From assembly GCF_003970795.1 (NCBI RefSeq), contig NZ_RWKW01000026.1:27618-91617 (forward strand): 64,000 nucleotides of DNA. Direction: 5' to 3'. Each line of letters begins with the position of its first letter. Positions within the stretch are counted from its first letter, which is position 1. Made by a program: the position numbers and the translations under genes. Source of the DNA: Aquibium carbonis. Lineage in GTDB: Bacteria > Pseudomonadota > Alphaproteobacteria > Rhizobiales > Rhizobiaceae. The notes beneath the pieces were generated by a model. The model did not search any database, was not told the DNA's origin, and saw nothing but the letters and a program-made list of their open reading frames with translations. This document shows positions 1 to 7,086 of this stretch, piece after piece.

Positions 1-262
1 ATCGCCAAGTATAGAAATCAACTTGCCGTTGCAAATACGAATCGCGACAGGTTGCCACCCCGAGCATTCGGACGGAATTCGGCCCGCTCGATTGACAGGA
101 ACTGGAGAGCACTATCTAAATATTTGAATATAGTGAAGAATTCGAGGCGGCATTCGACCTGTCGCACCGAGAGCTAGCGACAAACTGTCAGAGCCGATCG
201 ATGAAGCAATCTCGAATACAAACAGAATGTGCCAACCCGCTCGCCATGGAGTTCGCAAGGAA
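1..262. other. Gene-free left edge, upstream region of the receiver-like gene
   Basis: No convincing coding frame crosses this stretch on either strand. It is visibly richer in A and T than the genes that follow, as expected for a promoter region. It holds a sigma70-like hexamer pair (listed separately) and a weak inverted repeat (CACTAT at 110-115, ATAGTG at 130-135). The left neighbour is outside the window, so I cannot say whether part of this is a 3' untranslated region. Confidence 0.5.
92..120 (+). promoter_or_regulatory. Candidate sigma70-type promoter
   Basis: A perfect -35 hexamer TTGACA at 92-97 is followed after 17 bases by TCTAAA at 115-120, which matches four of six positions of the -10 consensus. 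It points toward the receiver-like gene at 263. The assignment rests on hexamer similarity and spacing only. Confidence 0.35.
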
Positions 263-682
263 ATGTCGGTGACCAATGGGATCAATCGCTCACTTGTCCT
301 GGTTGTGGGCGCTTCGACCATCAATTGCGTCGTCGTCTCGCGTGTGGTCGAGCGCATGGGCCTGAAGGTGAAATCCGAGCGTCCCGACGTCGCCGCCGCC
401 ACCCTGCTCTCCCTGGATCCCTCGATCGTCATCCTCGACGGGGGCGCGGAGAACCGGGATTGCGACAGCCTGCTCGACGAACTGCGCCAGAAGCGAAACG
501 GGTCTGCGGGGCATTTTCCAGCGGTCATTCTGCTGTCGATGGCCAACCACGGGGCCGAGCACGCGGCCATCGCCGACGTGGTCGACATGGTGGTCGCTAA
601 GCCGCTGACCGTCGACCGGCTCCAGCCCGCGATCGAAAGCCTGAGGGCCCGCAACGGCGATTTCGCCCGGCCGGTGGCCTGA
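263..682 (+). CDS. Degenerate response-regulator receiver domain protein
   Basis: A stand-alone CheY-like domain of about 139 residues without an output domain. The beta1 strand reads SLVLVVGAS, so the acidic pair that binds magnesium in ordinary receivers is missing. The beta3 strand (IVILDGG) keeps an aspartate at the phosphoacceptor place, and a lysine is kept in the late MVVAKPL motif. Such proteins usually act by protein contact and may not be phosphorylated normally. The ATG at 263 sits almost on top of the AAGGAA motif. A GTG at 269 would be spaced 6 bases from it and may be the true start. No kinase gene is adjacent, so the partner is unknown. Confidence 0.7.
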   Translation: MSVTNGINRSLVLVVGASTINCVVVSRVVERMGLKVKSERPDVAAATLLSLDPSIVILDGGAENRDCDSLLDELRQKRNGSAGHFPAVILLSMANHGAEHAAIADVVDMVVAKPLTVDRLQPAIESLRARNGDFARPVA

Positions 683-746
683 CCTCTTCCCATGACCGGG
701 GGGCAATGGCTATAGTCCCGTATTGCTCTTCAAGAACCGGTGATTG

Positions 747-2180
747 ATGCCTCCTGAAAAGAAGGATTTACGAAACGCAGGCCGTGGGGCCCGCGCTCGC
801 ACTCCACAATTCGTCAAGAACTTCCGCGGAGTGAAGAACTGGAAGGAAGCCTCCACCTGGCTCGAATGGCGCCAGATCGAGGACATCGAGTGCATCACGC
901 CCGATCAGGCCGGCGTTGCGCGCGGCAAGATGATGCCGTCGAAGAAGTTCACGTCGAACACGTCGCTCGCCCTGCCCTCCGCCGTATTCATGACCACGAT
1001 CACGGGCAGTTATCCCGAGGACGGCAATGGCTTCTCCTATCCGGAAGATGACGGCGACCTGAAGCTCGTTCCCGACCTGTCGACGCTCTCGGTGGTTCCC
1101 TGGGAAAGCGATCCGACGGCCCAGGTGATCTGCGACCTGGTGCATCAGGATGGCCGATCCGTCGAGTTCACGCCGCGCAACCTGCTGCGCCGGGTCGTTG
1201 CCGCCTACGCGCGGCGCGGCCTGAAGCCGGTGGTCGCCCCCGAGATCGAGTTCTATCTCGTCCGCAAGAACCCCGACCCCGACTATCCGCTCACGCCACC
1301 CGTCGGCCGCTCGGGCCGGCCGATCGGCGGCGGCCAGGGCTATTCGATCGCCGGCGTCAACGAGTTCGACGAACTGATCGACGACATCTATCATTTCTCT
1401 GAAGCCCAGGGCCTGGAGATCGACACGCTCATCCATGAGGAAGGCGCCGGCCAGCTCGAGATCAACCTGCGCCACGGCGATCCGGTCGAACTCGCCGACC
1501 AGGTGTTCCTGTTCAAGCGCACGATCCGCGAGGCGGCCCTCAAGCACGACACCTATGCCACCTTCATGGCCAAGCCGATCCAGGGGCAGCCGGGATCGGC
1601 CATGCACATCCATCAGTCCATCATCGACAAGAAGACCGGACGCAACATTTTCTCGACCGAGGATGGATCGGAGTCGGAAGCCTTCCTGCATTTCATCGGC
1701 GGCATGCAGAAGCACATGCCGAACGCGCTGGTGATGATGGCGCCCTACGTGAACTCCTATCGCCGGCTGACACAGGCGGCGTCGGCCCCCGTCAACACCA
1801 AGTGGGGCTACGACAACCGGACGACGGCGTTCCGCATTCCGCGTTCGGACCCCGCCGCGCGCCGGGTCGAGAATCGCATCCCCTCTTCGGACGCCAATCC
1901 GTATCTCGCTCTGGCAGGCTCGCTGGCCTGCGGGCTGATCGGGCTGATCAACGAGGAGAAGCCCGACGCGCCCGTCGGCACCACGGCCAACGAGGACCGG
2001 ATCGATCTGCCGCGCGGCCTGCTCGAGGCCGTCGAGCGCTTCGAGGGCGACACGACGCTGCGCGACACGCTGGGCGGCGGCTTCGTCTCGACCTATGCCG
2101 CCATCAAGAAGGCGGAGTTCGAGACCTTCATGGAAGTGATCAGCCCGTGGGAACGCGAGTTCCTGTTGTTGAACGTGTGA
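747..2180 (+). CDS. Glutamine synthetase family protein (gamma-glutamylpolyamine synthetase-like)
   Basis: An ATP-dependent ligase of the glutamine synthetase fold, 477 residues. The N-terminal beta-grasp part carries the CITPDQAGVARGK block. The catalytic part carries APEIEFYL, the ATP-site block GSAMHIHQS near residues 283-291, and the NRTTAFRIPRSD and ENRIPSSDANPYLALAGSLA blocks. Proteins of this class (PuuA type) join glutamate to putrescine or other amines rather than making glutamine. The FAD oxidase that follows and the aldehyde dehydrogenase further on fit the next Puu-pathway steps. The frame also opens with a TTG at 744, but the ATG at 747 is preferred. The amine substrate cannot be read from sequence. 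The stop codon lies only 4 bases before the repeat-flanked cassette. Confidence 0.85.
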   Translation: MPPEKKDLRNAGRGARARTPQFVKNFRGVKNWKEASTWLEWRQIEDIECITPDQAGVARGKMMPSKKFTSNTSLALPSAVFMTTITGSYPEDGNGFSYPEDDGDLKLVPDLSTLSVVPWESDPTAQVICDLVHQDGRSVEFTPRNLLRRVVAAYARRGLKPVVAPEIEFYLVRKNPDPDYPLTPPVGRSGRPIGGGQGYSIAGVNEFDELIDDIYHFSEAQGLEIDTLIHEEGAGQLEINLRHGDPVELADQVFLFKRTIREAALKHDTYATFMAKPIQGQPGSAMHIHQSIIDKKTGRNIFSTEDGSESEAFLHFIGGMQKHMPNALVMMAPYVNSYRRLTQAASAPVNTKWGYDNRTTAFRIPRSDPAARRVENRIPSSDANPYLALAGSLACGLIGLINEEKPDAPVGTTANEDRIDLPRGLLEAVERFEGDTTLRDTLGGGFVSTYAAIKKAEFETFMEVISPWEREFLLLNV

Positions 2181-2184
2181 TTTA

Positions 2185-2220
2185 GGGGAGTAGGGGAGTA
2201 GGGGAGTAGGGGAGTAGGGG
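2185..2220 (+). repeat. Left 8-bp tandem array, unit GGGGAGTA
   Basis: Four head-to-tail copies of GGGGAGTA (2185-2216) and a partial fifth (GGGG, 2217-2220) end three bases before the ATG of the four-helix-bundle gene. The last GGGGA also serves as that gene's only plausible ribosome-binding sequence. The array is inverted relative to the one at 2609-2652. Confidence 0.95.
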
Positions 2221-2223
2221 AAG

Positions 2224-2592
2224 ATGCCGGCTGGCGGAAGTTCATATCAAGACCTTGTCGTGTGGCAGCAGGCAATGGATCTCGCGACTTCGGTTTACGC
2301 CACCACGAAGACATGGCCAAAGGACGAGCTCTACGGATTGACGAACCAGGCCCGGAGGGCGGCAACATCCGTGCCTGCCAACATCGCAGAAGGATATGGG
2401 CGGGAGCTCCGCGGTTCTTACCTGCAGTTCCTTCGGATCGCCCAGGGCTCCCTGAAGGAGCTCGAAACCCTCCTGCTGATCGCGGATCGGACAGGAATCG
2501 CGCCCACAAACTCGGTATCATCACTGCTCGCCAGCGCCGAAAGTGTCGGAAAGCTCCTTCGTCTGCTGCTTCGAAAGCTAGGCGAGGCATAA
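2224..2592 (+). CDS. Four-helix bundle protein (S23 / 23S rRNA intervening-sequence family)
   Basis: A 122-residue helical protein with the family hallmarks: an opening SYQDLVVWQQAMDL, a central LTNQARRAATSVPANIAEGYGR segment split over two helices, and SYLQFLRIAQGSLKELET. Family members are known from intervening sequences inside 23S rRNA genes, as free-standing genes of unknown function, and as the Avd helper of diversity-generating retroelements. No reverse transcriptase or variable repeat is near this copy. It sits between two genes of an apparent catabolic operon and is bracketed by inverted 8-bp arrays. By eye it is less GC-rich than its neighbours. Both points suggest arrival as a unit. 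Its biochemical role is unknown. Confidence 0.9.
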   Translation: MPAGGSSYQDLVVWQQAMDLATSVYATTKTWPKDELYGLTNQARRAATSVPANIAEGYGRELRGSYLQFLRIAQGSLKELETLLLIADRTGIAPTNSVSSLLASAESVGKLLRLLLRKLGEA

Positions 2593-2608
2593 GCTTCCAC
2601 TCCCTTAG

Positions 2609-2652
2609 TCCCCTATTCCCCTATTCCCCTATTCCCCTATTCCCCTACTCCC
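2609..2652 (+). repeat. Right 8-bp tandem array, unit TCCCCTAT
   Basis: Four copies of TCCCCTAT (2609-2640), one TCCCCTAC (2641-2648) and a partial TCCC. Read on the other strand the unit is GGGGAATA or GGGGAGTA, so this array is inverted relative to 2185-2220. It starts 16 bases after the stop of the four-helix-bundle gene and ends 19 bases before the next start codon. Confidence 0.95.
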
Positions 2653-2671
2653 GTTTGCCCTGCTGCCGAGT

Positions 2672-3964
2672 ATGCCAATGCCCTACGCCTCCCCGATCTC
2701 CCCCGGCTATTCCTGGTACGAGGACACCGTCGGCGAACGCCCGCGCTACCCGGCGCTCGATGGAGACCGGCGCGCCGACGTGATCGTCATCGGCGGCGGC
2801 TTCACCGGCCTGTCGGCTGCGGCCCATCTGGCCAAGTCGGGCGTCGACGTCGTGCTCATCGAGGCGCACCGCTTCGGCGACGGCGCGTCCGGCCGCAATG
2901 GCGGCCAGTTGGGCACCGGCCAGCGCGCCGGCGCGGAGGAGATGGAGGTCGAGCTCGGCTTCACCCGCGCCAAAGCGCTCTTCGATCTCGCCGAGGAGGC
3001 GAAGGCACACCTGCTGGAATTCGCCGAAGTCAACGCCATCGACATCGACTTCCGGCCCGGGCACCTGAACGTCACCCACAAGCCGCGCGAAATCCCCGAA
3101 TATCGCGCCCACGCGGACGCGATGGCCGAACGGTTCGGCTACCCGTACCTGACCATGATGGATGCGGCGGAGGCCCGCGCCCGCCTGGGTTCGGATCACT
3201 ATGTCGGCGGCGTCTACGACGCCGGAACCGGCCACATCCACCCGCTCAAGCTCGCGGTCGGCACCGCCCGCGTTGCGGCAGCCGCAGGCGCACGGCTTTT
3301 CGAGGACACACCCTCCACCGGCATCGCGGCGCAGGGCGGCAAGGTCGTCGTCTCGACCGCGCGCGGGACGATCACCGCCGACAAATGCCTGCTCGCGACC
3401 AATGCCCACGGCGCCGATCTCGAGCCGCTGAGCGCGGCCCACATCATGCCCATCGGCTCCTTCATCGGCGCGACCGTGCCGCTGGGCGACGACAGTGCGA
3501 TCCTGCCCGGCGGCGAGTCCGTGTCCGACTCGCGCTTCGTCGTGCGCTATTTCCGGCGCGCGCCCTCCGGCGAACTGCTGTTTGGCGGCCGCGAGATCTA
3601 CGCCGTCGACGATCCGAAGGACATCCACAAGGGCATCCGCCGCCAGATCGCCGAAATCTATCCGGCCTTGAAGGACGTCGAAATCACCCACGCCTGGGGC
3701 GGCTACGTCGGCATCACCCTGCCCAGAAAACCCTTCGTGCGCGAGGTGATGCCGAACGTCATCTCGGCCGGCGGCTATTCCGGCCACGGCGTCATGCTGT
3801 CCAACTTCGTCGGCAAGCTCTACGCCGAGACCGTGGCCGGCAACCGCGATCGGCTGAAGCTGTTCGAAGACCTGAAGATCCCGCCCTTTCCCGGCGGCCG
3901 CCGCTTCCGTGCGCCGCTGCTGTTCCTGGCGCTGAACTGGTACGCGCTGCGGGACCGGTTCTAG
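2672..3964 (+). CDS. FAD-dependent oxidoreductase of the DAO family (PuuB-like)
   Basis: A 430-residue flavoprotein. The dinucleotide-binding motif IGGGFTGLSAA lies at residues 40-50, followed by the acidic end of beta2 (LIEA) and the GASGRNGGQLG flavin block typical of gamma-glutamylputrescine oxidase and glycine/sarcosine oxidase relatives. The C-terminal part has WGGYVGITLPRKPF and GYSGHGVMLSN, the FAD and substrate loops of the family. It probably oxidises a gamma-glutamylated amine made by the upstream ligase and releases the aldehyde. The repeat-flanked cassette separates it from that ligase, and I see no good ribosome-binding site before the ATG at 2672. A second ATG lies at 2678. The substrate is inferred from context. 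Confidence 0.82.
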   Translation: MPMPYASPISPGYSWYEDTVGERPRYPALDGDRRADVIVIGGGFTGLSAAAHLAKSGVDVVLIEAHRFGDGASGRNGGQLGTGQRAGAEEMEVELGFTRAKALFDLAEEAKAHLLEFAEVNAIDIDFRPGHLNVTHKPREIPEYRAHADAMAERFGYPYLTMMDAAEARARLGSDHYVGGVYDAGTGHIHPLKLAVGTARVAAAAGARLFEDTPSTGIAAQGGKVVVSTARGTITADKCLLATNAHGADLEPLSAAHIMPIGSFIGATVPLGDDSAILPGGESVSDSRFVVRYFRRAPSGELLFGGREIYAVDDPKDIHKGIRRQIAEIYPALKDVEITHAWGGYVGITLPRKPFVREVMPNVISAGGYSGHGVMLSNFVGKLYAETVAGNRDRLKLFEDLKIPPFPGGRRFRAPLLFLALNWYALRDRF

Positions 3965-4046
3965 GCGAGGAAGGAGCTGAGGCATGCCTCTACGTTAAGC
4001 GCTGCTTCTTCGGAACTTGGCTATTTGCCGCGCGAGGAAAAATCCG

Positions 4047-4298
4047 ATGGAACATTTGAGAGCGAGAGCTGCCAATTCGTTGCGCGACTTGGAGGACACC
4101 GTGGTCGCGTTGTTGGCTGCGGCCCCCAACGGATTGACCAACATCGACGTAACGACGACGCTCGGTCTACACTCCGATCATCTCGGCAATCACCGGAACT
4201 ATCTATCCTGGTCGATTCTCGGTCGCCTCATGAGGGCCGGCCGAGTGCGGGGCGAGAAGGACGAAAAGGGAAAAATGCGCTACTTCTCGAACGAGTGA
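4047..4298 (+). CDS. Small winged-helix-like protein
   Basis: 83 residues, predicted all-helical with a short C-terminal beta hairpin (GRVRGEKDEKGKMRYF), the outline of a winged-helix DNA-binding domain. A middle block reads LGLHSDHLGNHRNYLSWSIL. I have an impression of similar small proteins near restriction or phage genes but cannot verify it. The ATG at 4047 is chosen because GAGGAAA lies about 6 bases upstream. It stands alone between the FAD oxidase and a DUF2189 gene. Its target is unknown. Confidence 0.6.
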   Translation: MEHLRARAANSLRDLEDTVVALLAAAPNGLTNIDVTTTLGLHSDHLGNHRNYLSWSILGRLMRAGRVRGEKDEKGKMRYFSNE

Positions 4299-4318
4299 CC
4301 CAATCTGCCCTTTCTCCC

Positions 4319-4332
4319 TTGATCCGCGTCAA
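4319..4332. promoter_or_regulatory. FNR/FixK-type box (anaerobox)
   Basis: TTGATCCGCGTCAA matches the alphaproteobacterial FNR/FixK/FnrL consensus TTGAT-N4-(A/G)TCAA. The flanks extend the symmetry to CCTTGAT/GTCAAGG. It lies 75 bp before the DUF2189 start, a normal place for an activator of that gene. Occupancy and oxygen control are inferred from the motif alone. Confidence 0.65.
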
Positions 4333-4406
4333 GGCAGGCCGCCCAGCTTTCGTCACATGCTGCCTCTTGCGCCCGGTCCGCCCGGCGCTGTGAGGGGGAG
4401 ATTGCC

Positions 4407-5216
4407 ATGACGAACACACCGCGTGAGGCGCCGCCAGTGGGCCAGACGATGGCGCCGTCGATGCCACGGGTCAACGCGCTGACCGTGGCCGACCTGCGCG
4501 AATGCCTGATGCTCGGCCTGTCCGATTTCGCCCGCGCGCCGCTCTACGGACTGTTCTTCGGCGGCGTCTTCGCGGCGGCGGGCATCGCCATCGTTCTCGG
4601 GCTGACGGCGTGGGACATGCCCTGGATGATCTACCCCTTCGCCATCGGGTTTCCCCTGATCGGCCCCTTTGCGGCGGCCGGGCTCTACGAGGTCAGCCGA
4701 CGGCTCGAGATCGGCCGCCCGCTCGACCGGGCGCAGGTCCTCTCGGTGATCTGGGCGCAGCGGCGGCGCGAGATCTCATGGATGGCCTTCGTGATGCTCT
4801 TCGTCTTCTGGATGTGGATGTACCAGATAAGGCTCCTGATCGCGCTTTTTCTGGGACGCATGTCCTTCTCGACGCTGGAAAAGTTCGCCACCATCGTTTT
4901 CACCACGCAGCAGGGCTGGATCTTCCTCGCGGTCGGGCATGTGGTCGGCGCCGCACTGTCACTGATCCTGTTCTCGATCACGGTGGTGTCGATCCCGCTG
5001 CTGATGGAACGGCAGATCGACTTCGTCACCGCGATGATCACCAGCGTCAAGGCGGTGATCGCCAGCCCCGGGCCGATGCTGGGCTGGGGCGTGTTCGTCA
5101 CCATCGCGATGCTGGTCGCCTGCGCACCGTTCTTCCTCGGCCTGCTGATCGTGCTGCCGGTCCTCGGCCACGCCACGTGGCACATCTATCGGCGCGCGGT
5201 GCCGGTGGCGGCATAG
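4407..5216 (+). CDS. DUF2189 family integral membrane protein
   Basis: A 269-residue inner-membrane protein. After a short cytoplasmic tail there are about six hydrophobic segments: near residues 48-68, 73-93, 130-150, 175-200, and two in the last 60 residues. The loops carry the family signature GLYEVSRRLEIGRP. GGGGGAGA precedes the ATG by a normal distance. Function is not established. Members often sit with respiratory or anaerobically controlled genes in alphaproteobacteria, and the FNR/FixK box upstream agrees with that. It converges on the SLC13 gene, with a hairpin between the two. Confidence 0.8.
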   Translation: MTNTPREAPPVGQTMAPSMPRVNALTVADLRECLMLGLSDFARAPLYGLFFGGVFAAAGIAIVLGLTAWDMPWMIYPFAIGFPLIGPFAAAGLYEVSRRLEIGRPLDRAQVLSVIWAQRRREISWMAFVMLFVFWMWMYQIRLLIALFLGRMSFSTLEKFATIVFTTQQGWIFLAVGHVVGAALSLILFSITVVSIPLLMERQIDFVTAMITSVKAVIASPGPMLGWGVFVTIAMLVACAPFFLGLLIVLPVLGHATWHIYRRAVPVAA

Positions 5217-5225
5217 CCCTTCCGG

Positions 5226-5245
5226 AGGCGCGAGCCCTCGCGCCT
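5226..5245. terminator. Hairpin between convergent genes
   Basis: AGGCGCGAG (5226-5234) and CTCGCGCCT (5237-5245) are perfect complements separated by two bases. The hairpin starts 10 bases after the DUF2189 stop and overlaps the stop codon of the opposing SLC13 gene. No T-run follows on either strand, so it would be an intrinsic-like or Rho-assisted terminator. Confidence 0.5.
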
Positions 5246-7010
5246 ACAATGGCCAGAAGAACAGGATCGTCGGCACCGAGACGGCGACGATGAGAATTTC
5301 GAGCGGCAGGCCCATGCGCCAGTAGTCGGAGAACCGATAGCCGCCCGGCCCCATGATGATGGTGTTGTTCTGGTGCCCGATCGGGGTGAGGAAGGCGCAG
5401 GACGCCGCCACAGCGACACCCATCAGGAACGGGTCGGCCGAGACGTTCAAGGCATTGGCGACCTCGATGGAGATGGGTGCCGCCACCAGCGCCGTGGCGA
5501 CGTTGTTGAGGAAGTCCGACATCGTCATGGTGACGGCGATGATGATCGTGAGGATCGCCCAGGCGGGCAAGGCCGAGGACTGGGCGACGATCAGGTCGGC
5601 GATGAGCTTCGTGCCGCCGCTCTCCTCGAGGGCGATGCCGATGGGGATCAGCGAAGCCAGCAGCACGATCACCGGCCATTCGACCGATTCATAGACTTCG
5701 CGCGGCGACAGGATTCCCAGGAGCGCGAAAGCGCAGACCGCGACGGCGAGCGCGATCGGCAAGGTGGTGAAGCCGGCGACCGTGGCCGCGATCGCCGCGG
5801 CGAAGAAGCCGATGGCCGCCAGCGCCTTTTCCCGCTTGATCACGTCGTGGCGGCGGTTTTCCAGCGGCAGGACGCCCAGCCATTCGATCACCTGCGCGAC
5901 ACGCGCATGCGGACCGAGCAGCAGCACCACGTCGCCGGGAAGCACCTTGAGCTGGCGCACGCGGGCGCGAAAGCGCTTGCCCTGGCGCGACAGACCAAAC
6001 AGCGTGACGCCGCGCCTGTACTGCAGCCTGAGACTGTCGGCGGTGCGACCGTCGAGGCGCGAGCCTTCCGGAACGATCGCCTCGACGAGCGTCAGCGACT
6101 GCCCGGTCACGCCGCCATGCGTCTCCTCCGCATAGGGGTCGAGTCCGGCGGCGCCGACGAAACCCTCGATCGCCTTCGTCGAGCCTTCCAGCACAAGGAG
6201 GTCGCCCTCGCCGACCTTCTCCGACATCGCGAAGCCGGGCAGGCGGCGCCCGTCTCGCACGAGACCGAGCACCGTGACGTCGTGTTCGTCGCCGATCGTG
6301 TAGAGTTCCGCCACCGTCCTGGCGATCGACTTCGAGCCCTCCGGGACCTTGGCTTCGGCGACGAAACGGCCGGAATTGACTTCCTTGACCTCCATCGTCG
6401 TCGGGCGGGCGAGCAGGCGCCATCCGATGGTGGCGACGAAGAGGATGCCCGCGATCGCGCAGACGAGGCCGACCGGCGTGAAGTCGAACATGCGGAACGG
6501 CTCGCCGGTCGCGCGCTCGCGGATCTGGGCGACGACGATGTTGGGCGGCGTACCGATCATGGTGATCATGCCGCCGAGGATCGTGGCGAAGGAGAGCGGC
6601 ATCAGCGTCAGGCCGATGGCGCGCTTTTCCTTGCGCGCCGCCTCGATGTCCAGGTTCATCAGCATCACCAGGGCGGCGACGTTGTTGATGACGGCGGACA
6701 GGGCAGCGCCGATCACAGACATGACGGTGATGTGGGCGCTGACCGAACGCCCGGCCGACAGCGCGACGCTGGCGACCAGTTCGATGGCGCCGGCGTTGAC
6801 CAGCGCCCGCGAGACGACGAGCACGAGCGCGACGATGACGACCGCGTCGTTGCCGAAGCCCATGAAGGCCTGGGAAGGATCGACGGCACCGCCCAGCACC
6901 GCCGCGATCAAGCCGCCGAAAGCGACGAGATCATAGCGGACCTTTCCCCAGACAAGGAGCACCAGCAAAGTGCCGAGCAGCCCGAAGATGAAGATCTGCT
7001 CGCCGGTCAT
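5244..7010 (-). CDS. SLC13-type anion permease with two TrkA-C (RCK_C) domains
   Basis: A 588-residue transporter. An N-terminal block of about five membrane helices with the NNVAALVMLMNL and IGTPPNIVV hairpin motifs is followed by two soluble RCK_C modules (about residues 205-285 and 300-380). A second helical block carries the mirror motif NNVATALVAAPISIEVA and ends GHQNNTIIMGPGGY. This is the layout of bacterial SLC13/DASS-like permeases (the SAC1/YbhI/YfbS group), thought to move sulfate, dicarboxylates or similar anions. The RCK_C modules usually sense a ligand. The start has GGGGAC 5 bases upstream. The substrate is unknown. Confidence 0.85.
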   Translation of the reverse strand: MTGEQIFIFGLLGTLLVLLVWGKVRYDLVAFGGLIAAVLGGAVDPSQAFMGFGNDAVVIVALVLVVSRALVNAGAIELVASVALSAGRSVSAHITVMSVIGAALSAVINNVAALVMLMNLDIEAARKEKRAIGLTLMPLSFATILGGMITMIGTPPNIVVAQIRERATGEPFRMFDFTPVGLVCAIAGILFVATIGWRLLARPTTMEVKEVNSGRFVAEAKVPEGSKSIARTVAELYTIGDEHDVTVLGLVRDGRRLPGFAMSEKVGEGDLLVLEGSTKAIEGFVGAAGLDPYAEETHGGVTGQSLTLVEAIVPEGSRLDGRTADSLRLQYRRGVTLFGLSRQGKRFRARVRQLKVLPGDVVLLLGPHARVAQVIEWLGVLPLENRRHDVIKREKALAAIGFFAAAIAATVAGFTTLPIALAVAVCAFALLGILSPREVYESVEWPVIVLLASLIPIGIALEESGGTKLIADLIVAQSSALPAWAILTIIIAVTMTMSDFLNNVATALVAAPISIEVANALNVSADPFLMGVAVAASCAFLTPIGHQNNTIIMGPGGYRFSDYWRMGLPLEILIVAVSVPTILFFWPL

Positions 7011-7086
7011 GATGTCCCCTGCCCCCGAATTCGCCGCGCCTCAACGTCGGGATCGACGACTCGTTCCTGCCGGACGCTCTCGAAGC

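Noticed and set aside
110..135. Inverted repeat CACTAT...ATAGTG near the left edge
   Set aside because: Only six-base arms around a 14-base gap in AT-rich DNA; expected by chance.
2224..2592. The four-helix-bundle gene as Avd of a diversity-generating retroelement
   Set aside because: No reverse transcriptase, template repeat or variable repeat lies nearby.
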